Source: an uncultured Bacteroidales bacterium
GTDB lineage: Bacteria; Bacteroidota; Bacteroidia; Bacteroidales; UBA932
Length of the DNA: 10,129 bases
Assembly (NCBI GenBank): GCA_937901105.1
Contig: CALCHD010000206.1
Coordinates: 1 to 10,129 of the forward strand
Direction: 5' to 3'
A program made the position numbers and the translations under genes. The notes beneath the pieces are model-generated. The model saw only the letters and a program-made list of their open reading frames with translations. It was not told where the DNA came from and did not search any database. Shown piece after piece: positions 1 to 7,218 of the stretch; position 1 is the stretch's first letter, and each line of letters begins with the position of its first letter.

Positions 1-319
1 ATTCAACCTTTGTAAGAACAATTTCCTTGGGCAAGGATATTCCTTGCGGCTCTATTAACTTTGGATCCACTACAATATCCCCTGAGTGGGCATCATCCAC
101 CAATATCCACTTTATTCTATCCGGATTTGATGATATATGCTCTATGCGGCTTGATCCTTCAATCCATACTCCAGTATACGTTTTCAACTGTATTATTATC
201 TCACTATTTAAACTCTGGTCTTCCCATTTCCATGTACCAACATAATAATCTTGTGTATCTTGAGCATACACACATGTACTTATCAATAAAAGCAACAATG
301 TAAATCCTAAATTTTTCAT
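1..319 (-). CDS. Small secreted protein of unknown function, C-terminus cut off by the window
   Basis: An open frame runs leftward from an ATG at 319-317 to the window edge with no stop, giving about 106 residues. The first 19 residues (MKNLGFTLLLLLISTCVYA, then Q) form a clear Sec signal peptide with an AxQ-type cleavage site, so the product should be exported. The mature part begins DTQDYYVGTWKWEDQ and is rich in alternating hydrophobic residues, as in a small beta-sandwich or lipocalin-like fold. It resembles the many short Bacteroidota proteins with a 'GTW' start (DUF6705-like), but I cannot assign it. The start is set by overlap with the upstream gene: the ligase TGA and this ATG share one base (TGATG), so the two are very likely translationally coupled. 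It is the fourth gene of the leftward operon that begins near 2841. Confidence 0.8.
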   Translation of the reverse strand, partial: MKNLGFTLLLLLISTCVYAQDTQDYYVGTWKWEDQSLNSEIIIQLKTYTGVWIEGSSRIEHISSNPDRIKWILVDDAHSGDIVVDPKLIEPQGISLPKEIVLTKVE

Positions 320-2052
320 CACTCAAATTTACAAATAATTTCCTTAGCCCGCGCCCTAATCCTTAAAGTAACCGAACTCACAACACTATAATCGGTATCA
401 ATAATCTTCTGCGCCACCTCAAAAAGCTTCTCCTCATCCCCAACCTCCTCATACATTGCAAGCAATTTACCCAATGGAATCACTCTACAAGGAACCATAT
501 AATGCGCCAAAAGATAATGCTCCTCCGCCATGGCAACATCCCCCTCTGCCAAATATAAATCTCCCATATCGCAAATCTTCTCCGACGTAGTCATCCCTTC
601 ATTCAGGAACTCCATCATCTCAATTTTCTCAGCCACTGCAAGCTTATCAGAATTAAAAATATTCATAGAACACCGCAGATTCAAATTCCTGTTATTGCGG
701 CATAGCTCCATAAAATCTTTACTCCCGACAATCCCCCCTCTTTCAACAATCCTACAGGCCCTTTCATGGCGTTCCAAAGCAATCACAGAATAACCTATCA
801 GGAACAATCCTACCACGCCTACAGCTATCCTTATAGGGAATCTGGCTTTTACAATACCCGCTTCTTCCTCCCTCAACATCCCCAATGCCATTGGGAAAAT
901 CAGCATCAATGGAAACACATGATTTGTATAAGTAAAACAAGATGCAGCAAGCAAACACAACAAGACATATCTCCACACCCCTTTTCTGCACCTTGCAAAA
1001 GCGGTCCATATTACTCCCATCAACAAAGTAAATCCCACAATACCATGCTCTACAAGCATTTGGATAAAAATGTTATAACTCTGATAGTGATTATTGGAAA
1101 TCTTCACAAAACCCGACTCCGGATTGTTTCTGAAATACTCCGCCTGATAATACATATAATCCGCTGCAAACCCAGGAGCGCCTCTACCTAAAAGCGTATT
1201 TTCCTTAATCATATCCCCACTGACACGCCATAACAGAAACCTGGTATTGGCAGACGGCACTTTCAACATATAGAGCCAACTAACCACTATCAGCAAGCAT
1301 ATTACTATAGCAATCCCAACATACATCTTCAATTTGGGATTGTGCTTCCCTCTTATGTTGTCTAGTATAAATACACCTCCAGCAACAATCAGACCAACTA
1401 AAGTGCCTCTGCACAAACATAAGACAAATGCTGCTACTATAGTTATACACACAGAAAAAGTCACTACAGCCAAAGGATACTTCCCGTTTTTGTATAAACG
1501 CAAACAAAGCTGTAAGCAACAGATAAAACCAACTGCCAAATACACAGATAACGGTATTGTATTGGCAAAACCTGCAGAATTAACAAAATTTCCGTTCAAC
1601 GTAACTTCTATAACCCCGGCATATTGCAATATGGAAATCACCGCTTGAATAAAGGCCGATGCAGCAAGAACCGTACAAAGCCAGATACTTCCTCTACCAT
1701 TTCCAATGCTACGGCAGAGGAAATACACCAGGATCAATGACAACCACTTTACATAGAACAGTGGCTCTATTAGGCAATAGTACTCCTGGCATAGATTATT
1801 GGCAGTACAATACGCCAGAAGCCCCAAACACCATAAATCCAAAACTCCCAGTTTTACCCAAAATTCCTTCTTAAATCCTATGATTGCGGCTAATGCTATA
1901 ACTCCAATAAAGCATCCGAATGAAAGGATTATTCTATACTCCGCGGCACCAGACCACCATAATGGCAATATTGGCAAAACAATAACAGCGCAACCCAGCA
2001 GAAGTTTAAGACTTCTTGCCAGGTGCGCTGAATATTTTTTTAACTCTGCCAT
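319..2052 (-). CDS. O-antigen ligase/polymerase-family (Wzy_C) membrane protein with C-terminal helical repeats
   Basis: 577 residues. About ten hydrophobic segments lie between residues 15 and 425, with a larger extracytoplasmic loop at about 265-335. That loop carries the hallmarks of the Wzy_C/WaaL/PglL superfamily: an arginine after a membrane helix (CRGTLVGL, about 214-221), TRFLLW (270-275), LGRGAPGF (288-295), and NNHYQSYNIF followed by LVEHGIVGF (320-341), where H322 matches the usual catalytic-loop histidine. After the last helix, residues 430-575 are soluble and look like TPR-type helical pairs (for example GDLYLAEGDVAMAEEHYLLA at 497-516). Family members join undecaprenyl-linked glycans to lipid A or to proteins, or polymerise them, on the periplasmic side. 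Which reaction applies here cannot be read from sequence. It starts 9 bases after the preceding gene and overlaps the next by one base, so it sits inside an operon. No sugar transferases are nearby. Confidence 0.85.
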   Translation of the reverse strand: MAELKKYSAHLARSLKLLLGCAVIVLPILPLWWSGAAEYRIILSFGCFIGVIALAAIIGFKKEFWVKLGVLDLWCLGLLAYCTANNLCQEYYCLIEPLFYVKWLSLILVYFLCRSIGNGRGSIWLCTVLAASAFIQAVISILQYAGVIEVTLNGNFVNSAGFANTIPLSVYLAVGFICCLQLCLRLYKNGKYPLAVVTFSVCITIVAAFVLCLCRGTLVGLIVAGGVFILDNIRGKHNPKLKMYVGIAIVICLLIVVSWLYMLKVPSANTRFLLWRVSGDMIKENTLLGRGAPGFAADYMYYQAEYFRNNPESGFVKISNNHYQSYNIFIQMLVEHGIVGFTLLMGVIWTAFARCRKGVWRYVLLCLLAASCFTYTNHVFPLMLIFPMALGMLREEEAGIVKARFPIRIAVGVVGLFLIGYSVIALERHERACRIVERGGIVGSKDFMELCRNNRNLNLRCSMNIFNSDKLAVAEKIEMMEFLNEGMTTSEKICDMGDLYLAEGDVAMAEEHYLLAHYMVPCRVIPLGKLLAMYEEVGDEEKLFEVAQKIIDTDYSVVSSVTLRIRARAKEIICKFE

Positions 2053-2061
2053 TAAATAATG

Positions 2062-2697
2062 TTATAGTTTCTGCAACCTTTGCTGCTGTTTTTCCTTCAG
2101 CTGCTGCTTGATCTGTTCCATATGATAAGGCCAGTTAGGGTCAATCCGTTCCATATGATAAGGTTTTTCAACTCTTACACGAAAAGCAACCTCATACATC
2201 TTCACAGTACCTTCATCTGTTTTTGTAGATAAATCCACTATATATACTCTACGATCCTTCCCTTTATATTGCTTATTTTTCCAACAAATCTCTTCAAACA
2301 AGAAATCCTTAATTTCATATCTGGATAAAGCCTTCAAATCATCCCAATAATACGCATCAACTTTTTTTAAGAATGCGTTATCTACATTATACGCTTCACA
2401 TTGGTCGCTTGGCTCAATACGACTAGGGTCATGATTGACACGCTTACAATGGATAAATGCAGCTGCTCGCTTTTTATTGCCATCAACATAAAACTCAAAT
2501 ATTTGAGCGGTATCTTTGTAGTATTCAGGAGCAAAATGAATATCTCTCAAGCATAAACCAGATTTATCGGCAATCTCGTTGCTTGCTTTAATTTTTTTAG
2601 CATTTACTAAAATATATAATGCGTCCATATCCTGCGCATTAAGGGATATTGCACCAAAAGCTATTGCAACCAATGTAATTAAAATTATTCTATTCAT
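2062..2697 (-). CDS. Secreted 211-residue protein of unknown function
   Basis: The first 21 residues (MNRIILITLVAIAFGAISLNA, then Q) form a Sec signal peptide, so the protein is probably periplasmic or released. I recognise no family. The mature part is mixed and polar, with scattered aromatic residues and three cysteines or so; near the end there is a duplicated 11-residue unit (PYHMERIDPNW followed by PYHMEQIKQQL, about 179-200) and then a charged Gln/Lys-rich helical tail (QQLKEKQQQRLQKL). It starts just after a decayed lipoprotein gene (2709-2828) and ends 9 bases before the ligase start, so it is now the first intact gene of that operon. By position it corresponds to the gene after the lipoprotein in the other module (4639-5346), but I see no convincing sequence similarity between the two. 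Confidence 0.8.
   Translation of the reverse strand: MNRIILITLVAIAFGAISLNAQDMDALYILVNAKKIKASNEIADKSGLCLRDIHFAPEYYKDTAQIFEFYVDGNKKRAAAFIHCKRVNHDPSRIEPSDQCEAYNVDNAFLKKVDAYYWDDLKALSRYEIKDFLFEEICWKNKQYKGKDRRVYIVDLSTKTDEGTVKMYEVAFRVRVEKPYHMERIDPNWPYHMEQIKQQLKEKQQQRLQKL
2115..2163 (-). repeat. Direct repeat, period 33 bp, inside the 211-residue secreted protein gene
   Basis: The 16-base word GTTCCATATGATAAGG on the plus strand occurs at 2115-2130 and again, exactly, at 2148-2163. The 33-base period is 11 codons and gives the repeated PYHME unit. Exact identity between copies suggests a recent in-frame duplication. Confidence 0.85.
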
Positions 2698-2708
2698 ATC
2701 TTCATAAA

Positions 2709-2828
2709 TTAATTCAATTCTTTACCAAGCATTGTTACTACCATCTGGCGATTGCTCTATCCGCTTCGCAAGAGATTGCAGAAAGAGCAAAAATTGCACC
2801 AAAGAATCTATATTCAAAGCTTTAGTTT
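2709..2828 (-). pseudogene. Decayed, internally deleted remnant of a paralogue of the 496-residue lipoprotein gene
   Basis: Read leftward, this stretch encodes, in one frame, YRFFGAIFALSAISCEADR, closely matching residues 6-24 of the lipoprotein at 5318-6808 (its lipobox region ends AISCEADR). After AGA the match jumps, in another frame, to SNRQMVVTMLGKE, matching residues 134-146 of the same protein (SNRQMVVTVLGKD), and then a TAA stop follows. At the DNA level the two pieces meet at about 2755-2760. Compared with the intact gene roughly 328 bases are missing, not a multiple of three, so the frame breaks. No ATG remains in the signal-peptide frame, and everything after residue 146 is absent. 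I infer that a full paralogue once sat here, first in this operon. The intact 211-residue gene starts 11 bases downstream. Confidence 0.82.
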
Positions 2829-2833
2829 ATCCA

Positions 2834-2841
2834 CAAAGTTA
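2834..2841 (-). promoter_or_regulatory. Putative Bacteroidota -7 promoter element for the 211-residue protein/ligase operon
   Basis: The minus strand reads TAACTTTG from 2841 to 2834, a full match to the TAnnTTTG -7 consensus. It lies just upstream of the decayed lipoprotein remnant, so it was probably that gene's promoter and now gives the 211-residue gene a leader of about 130 bases. I see no good -33 TTTG at the right spacing. Confidence 0.45.
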
Positions 2842-2922
2842 GAAAACAAAGAACAGGATTTCGCATTTCAGGAGCTTTAAAATCTTACACCTGCAAAACA
2901 TCATCACAAAATTTAGCACCAC

Positions 2923-4575
2923 TTACTGGATATACATCAAATAGTTTTCTTTATATGGAGAATTAAGGGCATTGATTTTTGCCTTTAATCTGGATTTCTT
3001 GGTATACACGTTTTCCATTGAAAGATTGAGAATAACTGATATCAGAGTGGCATCAAAGCCTATAACGCAATAGCAAATGAATCTCATATCATCATTTGAC
3101 AATTTTGGCAAATCATTCCTCAGATGCAGGATTATATTATCAAGTTCCGCATTAATCTTATTCTCTAACTGGCTATGCAGTTTCTCATCTGAACTGATGT
3201 TTGCAATCAGTTTTTCAACTTTCCGATAAATATGATCCTTTACATCTTTTTTGCCTTGCTTTATCAGATAGGTTAGACACAAATCTCCTATTGTTGTGAA
3301 TTGTTTTTTGTACAACTGCGAAAACGATGCTCTCAAGATATTCAGTTTACTGTTATGCTCATCAATTTGCGCATCATAATCGGCCAGTTTTTTACTAGCG
3401 TTTTCATACATATCAAGATACGTCTCCATTGCCCGCTGCTTCTTTCTGTTGACAAACATCAACTTTAAGATAACTGCAGACAATATCATTGCCACAGCGA
3501 GTATTGCCAGTATAAGTGCCAGAACTTTTATTTTCATCTCCATTTTGGCTTTCTCCGCTTCTGAAGAGTAATAATCCTTTAGAGCATTATCAGTATTGTC
3601 AGACAGCAAACTTATCATTTGATACTCATATTTTTTCGCACTGTTTTCCAAATGAGCCATAGCTTGCTCATATTGATTTCTATGTTTATAGATACGATAC
3701 TGCCAGAAGTCCAACTCTTTATAACCAGTTTCCTTAAGTTGCTTCAATATATTATCACACTCATCTAACCTGCCTAATTGCTGCAGGGCATATGCATACA
3801 CACAATATAAGCCGGGGGTCAAAGCTTTATTATATTCTTTGCGCCGCCTTTCCAATAACAATATTGCTTTCTCCGGCTCCGGATCAGGCTTTAAAACATT
3901 TAACCGGGCATAATGTCCTAAATACTTTGCCATTGATACTGTATCTTCGGTTAAAGCTTCCAAACACTCTTCAAATAAAGAATCTGCCTCATTGAAAACT
4001 CGGTTATTTGCATATGCCATAGCTAATTTACCTTTTGCTACTTCCGAACGTTCAATATAATTCATCTCTTTAAAAAAGGCATATCCTTTCTGTGCATACT
4101 CTATCTCTTTTTTAGCATTGTTAGTCTTGTTGTATACAGTAGCAAAGACTGTATACAACCTGCCTGCCGCCACCTTATTTTCCGCATCATCTACCAATTC
4201 CTCTCCCCTTGTATATTCAATAGCTGCCTTGTCAAGATTCCCCGCATTTGCATATATCCTCCCCATATAATAATGCATCAGCAGCCTGTCATCCGCTGAG
4301 CCGTGTTTTGAGTAATATTTCACTGCAGGGGCAATGATGGAATCGGTGGTGAGGTCTATGTAGTTTTTATCAAGGGCCATGGAGTGGAGCAGGGCATGCT
4401 TTGCTTTGGTCCTTGGGGAATGCAGGAATTTGTCGGGATTAAGATTTCTAATCTCCTCCAGAGCCCTTTTTGGGTCCTCTTCTATGTATGATTCTATTTC
4501 CTGCAGCTGGCTGCAAGTGTTGCTGCAAGAAGCAAATGAAATAACTATAAGTAGTATGATGACAAGCTGCCTCAT
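2923..4575 (-). CDS. TPR lipoprotein with one membrane helix and C-terminal HTH-like domain (regulator 1)
   Basis: 550 residues. Residues 1-17 are a lipoprotein signal with a lipobox at FASC (C17). Residues 20-340 are helical and contain TPR-like units (for example LLMHYYMGRIYANAG, 98-112). One membrane helix lies at about 349-374, followed by basic NRKKQ. Residues 380-420 look like a coiled coil, then a helical region, and residues about 493-534 (NDDMRFICYCVIGF, then LISVILNLSMENVYTKKSRL) resemble the helix-turn-helix end of LuxR-type DNA-binding domains. The expected topology is TPRs in the periplasm, HTH in the cytoplasm. This architecture is common among Bacteroidota TPR regulators beside accessory operons. 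The role as a transcription regulator is inferred. Its paralogue lies at 7482-9128. It has its own promoter at 4600-4607 and precedes the operon starting near 2841, its likely target. Confidence 0.85.
   Translation of the reverse strand: MRQLVIILLIVISFASCSNTCSQLQEIESYIEEDPKRALEEIRNLNPDKFLHSPRTKAKHALLHSMALDKNYIDLTTDSIIAPAVKYYSKHGSADDRLLMHYYMGRIYANAGNLDKAAIEYTRGEELVDDAENKVAAGRLYTVFATVYNKTNNAKKEIEYAQKGYAFFKEMNYIERSEVAKGKLAMAYANNRVFNEADSLFEECLEALTEDTVSMAKYLGHYARLNVLKPDPEPEKAILLLERRRKEYNKALTPGLYCVYAYALQQLGRLDECDNILKQLKETGYKELDFWQYRIYKHRNQYEQAMAHLENSAKKYEYQMISLLSDNTDNALKDYYSSEAEKAKMEMKIKVLALILAILAVAMILSAVILKLMFVNRKKQRAMETYLDMYENASKKLADYDAQIDEHNSKLNILRASFSQLYKKQFTTIGDLCLTYLIKQGKKDVKDHIYRKVEKLIANISSDEKLHSQLENKINAELDNIILHLRNDLPKLSNDDMRFICYCVIGFDATLISVILNLSMENVYTKKSRLKAKINALNSPYKENYLMYIQ
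4251..4575 (-). repeat. 5' segment of regulator 1, near-identical to that of regulator 2
   Basis: This stretch (codons 1 to about 108) aligns almost without gaps with 8807-9128. Identical runs of about 36 and 41 bases cover the codons around NYIDLTTDSII and KHGSADDRLLMHYYMGRIY. The rest of the two genes is clearly more divergent. The copies are direct repeats about 4.55 kb apart. Confidence 0.85.
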
Positions 4576-4599
4576 GGGTTTTGCTTCAACAAGTTTTTA

Positions 4600-4627
4600 C
4601 AAATTTACCTTTTAAAATTGTAAATTT
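4600..4627 (-). promoter_or_regulatory. Promoter of regulator 1 with an overlapping dyad (putative operator)
   Basis: On the minus strand TAAATTTG (4607 to 4600) fits the TAnnTTTG -7 consensus and lies 24 bases before the ATG at 4575. The -33 box is weak (TGGA near 4630-4627). An exact 8-base inverted repeat, AAATTTAC (4601-4608) and GTAAATTT (4620-4627) with an 11-base spacer, covers the -7 box and the spacer. It could be an operator, possibly for autoregulation, or a weak AT-rich hairpin ending the operon that stops at 4639. Confidence 0.5.
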
Positions 4628-4638
4628 CCAGTTGGATC

Positions 4639-5346
4639 TCAATCAATACTTCTGTATTTATGTCCTATAATAGTAGTATCAGACTCGTCGCTAAACATCT
4701 CCTTTAAAGAAAATGGATTGTCACTGCCAAAAGCGTATAGGATATCTTGTTTTGAGAGTTCCGGAGGATACTGAACATAAGGCATCTGATCAATATATCC
4801 CAACCTCTTGCCAATATAACGCAGCAATTCATATTCCTCTATAGTGGTTGACTCAGCGAGCACCTGCTTGGATACATATTTTTCATCAAACTTAAAATTC
4901 AACCAAAACTTAACACCATTTCGCCTTTTATGTATGACATTATTTACTACAATTCTCGTACTGTCCTCCGATACGGGATATAATTTTATAGTTTGTTCAT
5001 AATATTGTTTTACTGGTTTCTTCTTATTTACTCCTTCATATCTAAAGATATAAGAGCCACATCGTGAAGAAACAGGGTAATAGTAATAATAATTACTGTC
5101 AGGCACAGATTTATATTTTAACTCTACAAAAGATTTAAAGTTCGTGTATTCCATATTGTCTATAATTCTTTTAATCGAATCTATAGGAAAAGGGAAAACA
5201 TACTCTATAGGATTTGTACCACGAAATTCAATCTCATAGATATTTGCTTCTTGGTGTGTTCTAACAAGGCCATACGAACCCCAACATCCAATAAAAATCA
5301 ATACTCCAGCGATAATACTATTTTTTATTCTTGTTCTCAAATCCAT
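4639..5346 (-). CDS. Membrane-anchored 235-residue protein of unknown function, candidate immunity partner
   Basis: After a short basic start (MDLRTRIKN) there is one hydrophobic segment at about 10-28. It is either a membrane anchor or a lipoprotein signal, since FIGC places C21 in a passable lipobox. The remaining 200 or so residues are expected outside the cytoplasm: a beta-rich, Tyr-rich region (SNYYYYYPVSSRCGSY, about 84-99) and a charged C-terminal part. I recognise no family. The ATG at 5346 is chosen because the anchor follows directly and the next in-frame Met is some 60 residues in. The gene overlaps the end of the lipoprotein gene by 29 bases, so the two are tightly co-expressed. 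A small anchored protein encoded directly after an enzyme-like lipoprotein is the layout expected of an immunity protein, but that role is inference only. A chaperone or accessory subunit is also possible. Confidence 0.78.
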   Translation of the reverse strand: MDLRTRIKNSIIAGVLIFIGCWGSYGLVRTHQEANIYEIEFRGTNPIEYVFPFPIDSIKRIIDNMEYTNFKSFVELKYKSVPDSNYYYYYPVSSRCGSYIFRYEGVNKKKPVKQYYEQTIKLYPVSEDSTRIVVNNVIHKRRNGVKFWLNFKFDEKYVSKQVLAESTTIEEYELLRYIGKRLGYIDQMPYVQYPPELSKQDILYAFGSDNPFSLKEMFSDESDTTIIGHKYRSID

Positions 5347-6808
5347 GCAACCAATTATTAAATATATTTATAATAGACTGTTCAGTGCCATCTGAGTTTT
5401 TCACATTACTAAAAAGATTTTTTGTCGCTATTATTGCTTGATTTGCCTCATCCGAAAACACATGAACACTTTCAAATAAATGAGGAAAATATTCTAAAGT
5501 GGAACCGCTCCATATCTTAAAATTGTGAACTGGACTATACGCATCTTGAATACAATGTAATGCCATACCCAAAGCATGGTGGTCATTATTATTTCTAAAA
5601 CTCATCATTTGAGACACAAAATATTCTCTCATTTTATCGACCGCTTGTTCATAAGTTAACCCTTTTTGTCGCATAGCATGCATATGTGAATTTTCAGGAT
5701 CCTGTTCTTTATCTGCATCCTTACTACCTGCTATTACTTGAGTCAATTTGGTAGAATCCAAAGAGTCAGATAATGCTTCTTCTATAATATATTGGTGTCC
5801 ACTGCCCCACCATGCTCCTTCTGCAGGTTCTCCATCTGAATCACCACCTCCTTTGCCGCCTTCACTACATTCTCCGTTACAACCTATTTCCCCGCAGTAC
5901 TCACAGCGACCATCAGGATTTTCGCATTGACACGGCTCATATCCACATATAGAGCAAGCAAAAAAATCGCATATACACTTACCCTTCAATTCACCACATT
6001 TATCACAATATGAAGGCTTATCCGTTACAACTATACCTCCAAGCAATTCGGAGCCCTCAAGACAACTTTCGCAGATATGGCCATACTCAATATAAACCAT
6101 CCCCTCCTTGCCACACATATAACAGAATCCAGGCTCACTATTACCATACGAAGACTTTGTGCCTTGTGCCTTAAGGAAGCTAAATCCCGATAAAGGCGCA
6201 TTAATTGGAGCATCATCTGTGTTACGAACGTATACCACACTTCGTTGTCCACAAAGATACTGGAAAATATTTACTATCTCTCCCTCGAGAGTGGATACCA
6301 CCATAAAACCGGTAAAGTCCTTATGGGATCCCATATAAGAAAATGCATCACTTTGGGCATTATTGTCACTATCTTTACCAAGCACTGTTACCACCATCTG
6401 GCGATTGCTTGTATTTTCGCCTTGTGAAAACTCCTGAATTACCAAAGAACTCTTCATTGTCACCACATCATGCTCTGTGGCGTTTTCTTTAAGCAGCACA
6501 CCGCCAACAATAGAGCCTGTATTAAGCGGAACCTCATAAGTTCTTGCCAACTTGCTTGGGAACTGCACCTCATGATATGTAGCCTTATCCCACTGCGGAA
6601 CCAGAATCTCATTGTAATCAATTACTGATTTTACAGAACCATCACCCGTGCCAGGCAAACGCAAATCTGTTGCATGTTCCAGATGGAAATGTTTTGCCTG
6701 CTCTAAAGTAAATGTATTAATCTGTTCTGGCATTGTTCTATCTGCTTCGCATGATATTGCCAATAATGCAAGGATTATACCAATGTATTTATATAATCTT
6801 AATTTCAT
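5318..6808 (-). CDS. Lipoprotein with 16-Cys zinc-ribbon-like block and zinc phospholipase C/P1-nuclease-like C-terminus
   Basis: 496 residues. Residues 1-20 are a lipoprotein signal (lipobox AISC, C20). Residues 25-220 form an N-terminal domain I cannot name; its first part recurs in the remnant at 2709-2828. Residues 229-314 hold four cysteine clusters: C229/C232/C246/C249, C268/C271/C278/C280, C285/C288/C293/C295 and C302/C305/C310/C314, which could bind up to four metal ions. A Gly/Asp-rich linker (315-330) follows. Residues 331-496 have the hallmarks of the zinc-dependent phospholipase C/S1-P1 nuclease fold: WWGSGH (W333/W334, H338), an acidic stretch then SHMH (H375, H377), and HCIQDAYSPVH (H418-x3-D422-x5-H428, the spacing of the metal ligands in Bacillus PLC), then H443 and E446 as possible last ligands. 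It probably acts on phospholipid or nucleic acid outside the cytoplasm. The gene overlaps its neighbours by 4 and 29 bases. Toxin, or nutrient-scavenging lipase, remain the two options. Confidence 0.82.
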   Translation of the reverse strand: MKLRLYKYIGIILALLAISCEADRTMPEQINTFTLEQAKHFHLEHATDLRLPGTGDGSVKSVIDYNEILVPQWDKATYHEVQFPSKLARTYEVPLNTGSIVGGVLLKENATEHDVVTMKSSLVIQEFSQGENTSNRQMVVTVLGKDSDNNAQSDAFSYMGSHKDFTGFMVVSTLEGEIVNIFQYLCGQRSVVYVRNTDDAPINAPLSGFSFLKAQGTKSSYGNSEPGFCYMCGKEGMVYIEYGHICESCLEGSELLGGIVVTDKPSYCDKCGELKGKCICDFFACSICGYEPCQCENPDGRCEYCGEIGCNGECSEGGKGGGDSDGEPAEGAWWGSGHQYIIEEALSDSLDSTKLTQVIAGSKDADKEQDPENSHMHAMRQKGLTYEQAVDKMREYFVSQMMSFRNNNDHHALGMALHCIQDAYSPVHNFKIWSGSTLEYFPHLFESVHVFSDEANQAIIATKNLFSNVKNSDGTEQSIINIFNNWLHGFENKNKK

Positions 6809-7185
6809 AGTTTCAACTCTCCTATATATACTTCATTATCATTAATGATCAGTTCTATTACAAATGTTCCTTTTGTACTTATTGCTGGAATAGATACCTG
6901 CCCTGCAATAACGGAGTACTCCTCTTGAATAAGTTCTCCTGTTGTTAAATTTTCAATTGTTACCTCTACGTTTGAGATTAGAGAGAAACTATTAAAGAGA
7001 AAGGAGTTGGATGTAGGGATATACCAGCATTCTATAGGAGCATTCCCAATATTCCTAATATTGTTCTCATTTTGCCCAATTTCCTTTAATGAAATATGGG
7101 TGGCATTTTGTTGTTCTTGTGTTTGCGCAAAAATATCTACTTGCCCAAACAACATAATTGCAATGATTAAAACTAAGTGTTTCAT
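6805..7185 (-). CDS. DUF3244-like small secreted protein
   Basis: 126 residues with a signal peptide (MKHLVLIIAIMLFGQVDIFA, cut before Q21). The mature part has the pattern of the DUF3244 family, small Ig-like beta-sandwich proteins common in Bacteroidota: a central segment on surface-facing strands (SLISNVEVTIENLTTGEL), a stretch like QVSIPAIS, and the closing GTFVIELIINDNEVYIGELKL-type strand with the usual 'G-T-[FY]-x-I-x-I ... Y-x-G-x-[FL]' arrangement. The family has no settled function. It is the first gene of the lipoprotein operon: its TGA overlaps the ATG of the lipoprotein gene (ATGA, 4 bases), so translation is probably coupled. A -7 promoter box lies 26 bases upstream of the start. 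Confidence 0.82.
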   Translation of the reverse strand: MKHLVLIIAIMLFGQVDIFAQTQEQQNATHISLKEIGQNENNIRNIGNAPIECWYIPTSNSFLFNSFSLISNVEVTIENLTTGELIQEEYSVIAGQVSIPAISTKGTFVIELIINDNEVYIGELKL

Positions 7186-7210
7186 GTAAATTATTTTTAA
7201 GGTTTTGCTG

Positions 7211-7218
7211 CAAAATTA
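7211..7218 (-). promoter_or_regulatory. Putative -7 promoter element of the DUF3244/lipoprotein operon
   Basis: The minus strand reads TAATTTTG (7218 to 7211), an exact TAnnTTTG match, 25 bases before the ATG at 7185. A TTTG at 7236-7233 is closer than the usual -33 distance (14-base spacer), so the promoter may be weak or depend on an activator, perhaps regulator 2 upstream. Confidence 0.55.

Noticed and set aside
27..303. Short plus-strand open frames at the left edge
   Set aside because: The opposite strand carries a signal-peptide protein coupled to the ligase stop codon, which explains this region better.
2842..2922. Intrinsic terminator for regulator 1
   Set aside because: Only 4-base complementarities were found and no T-run follows; no credible hairpin is present.
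5748..5930. Plus-strand Pro/Ser-rich open frame within the lipoprotein gene
   Set aside because: Its composition is just the reverse of the Gly/Asp-rich linker and Cys block coded on the minus strand.
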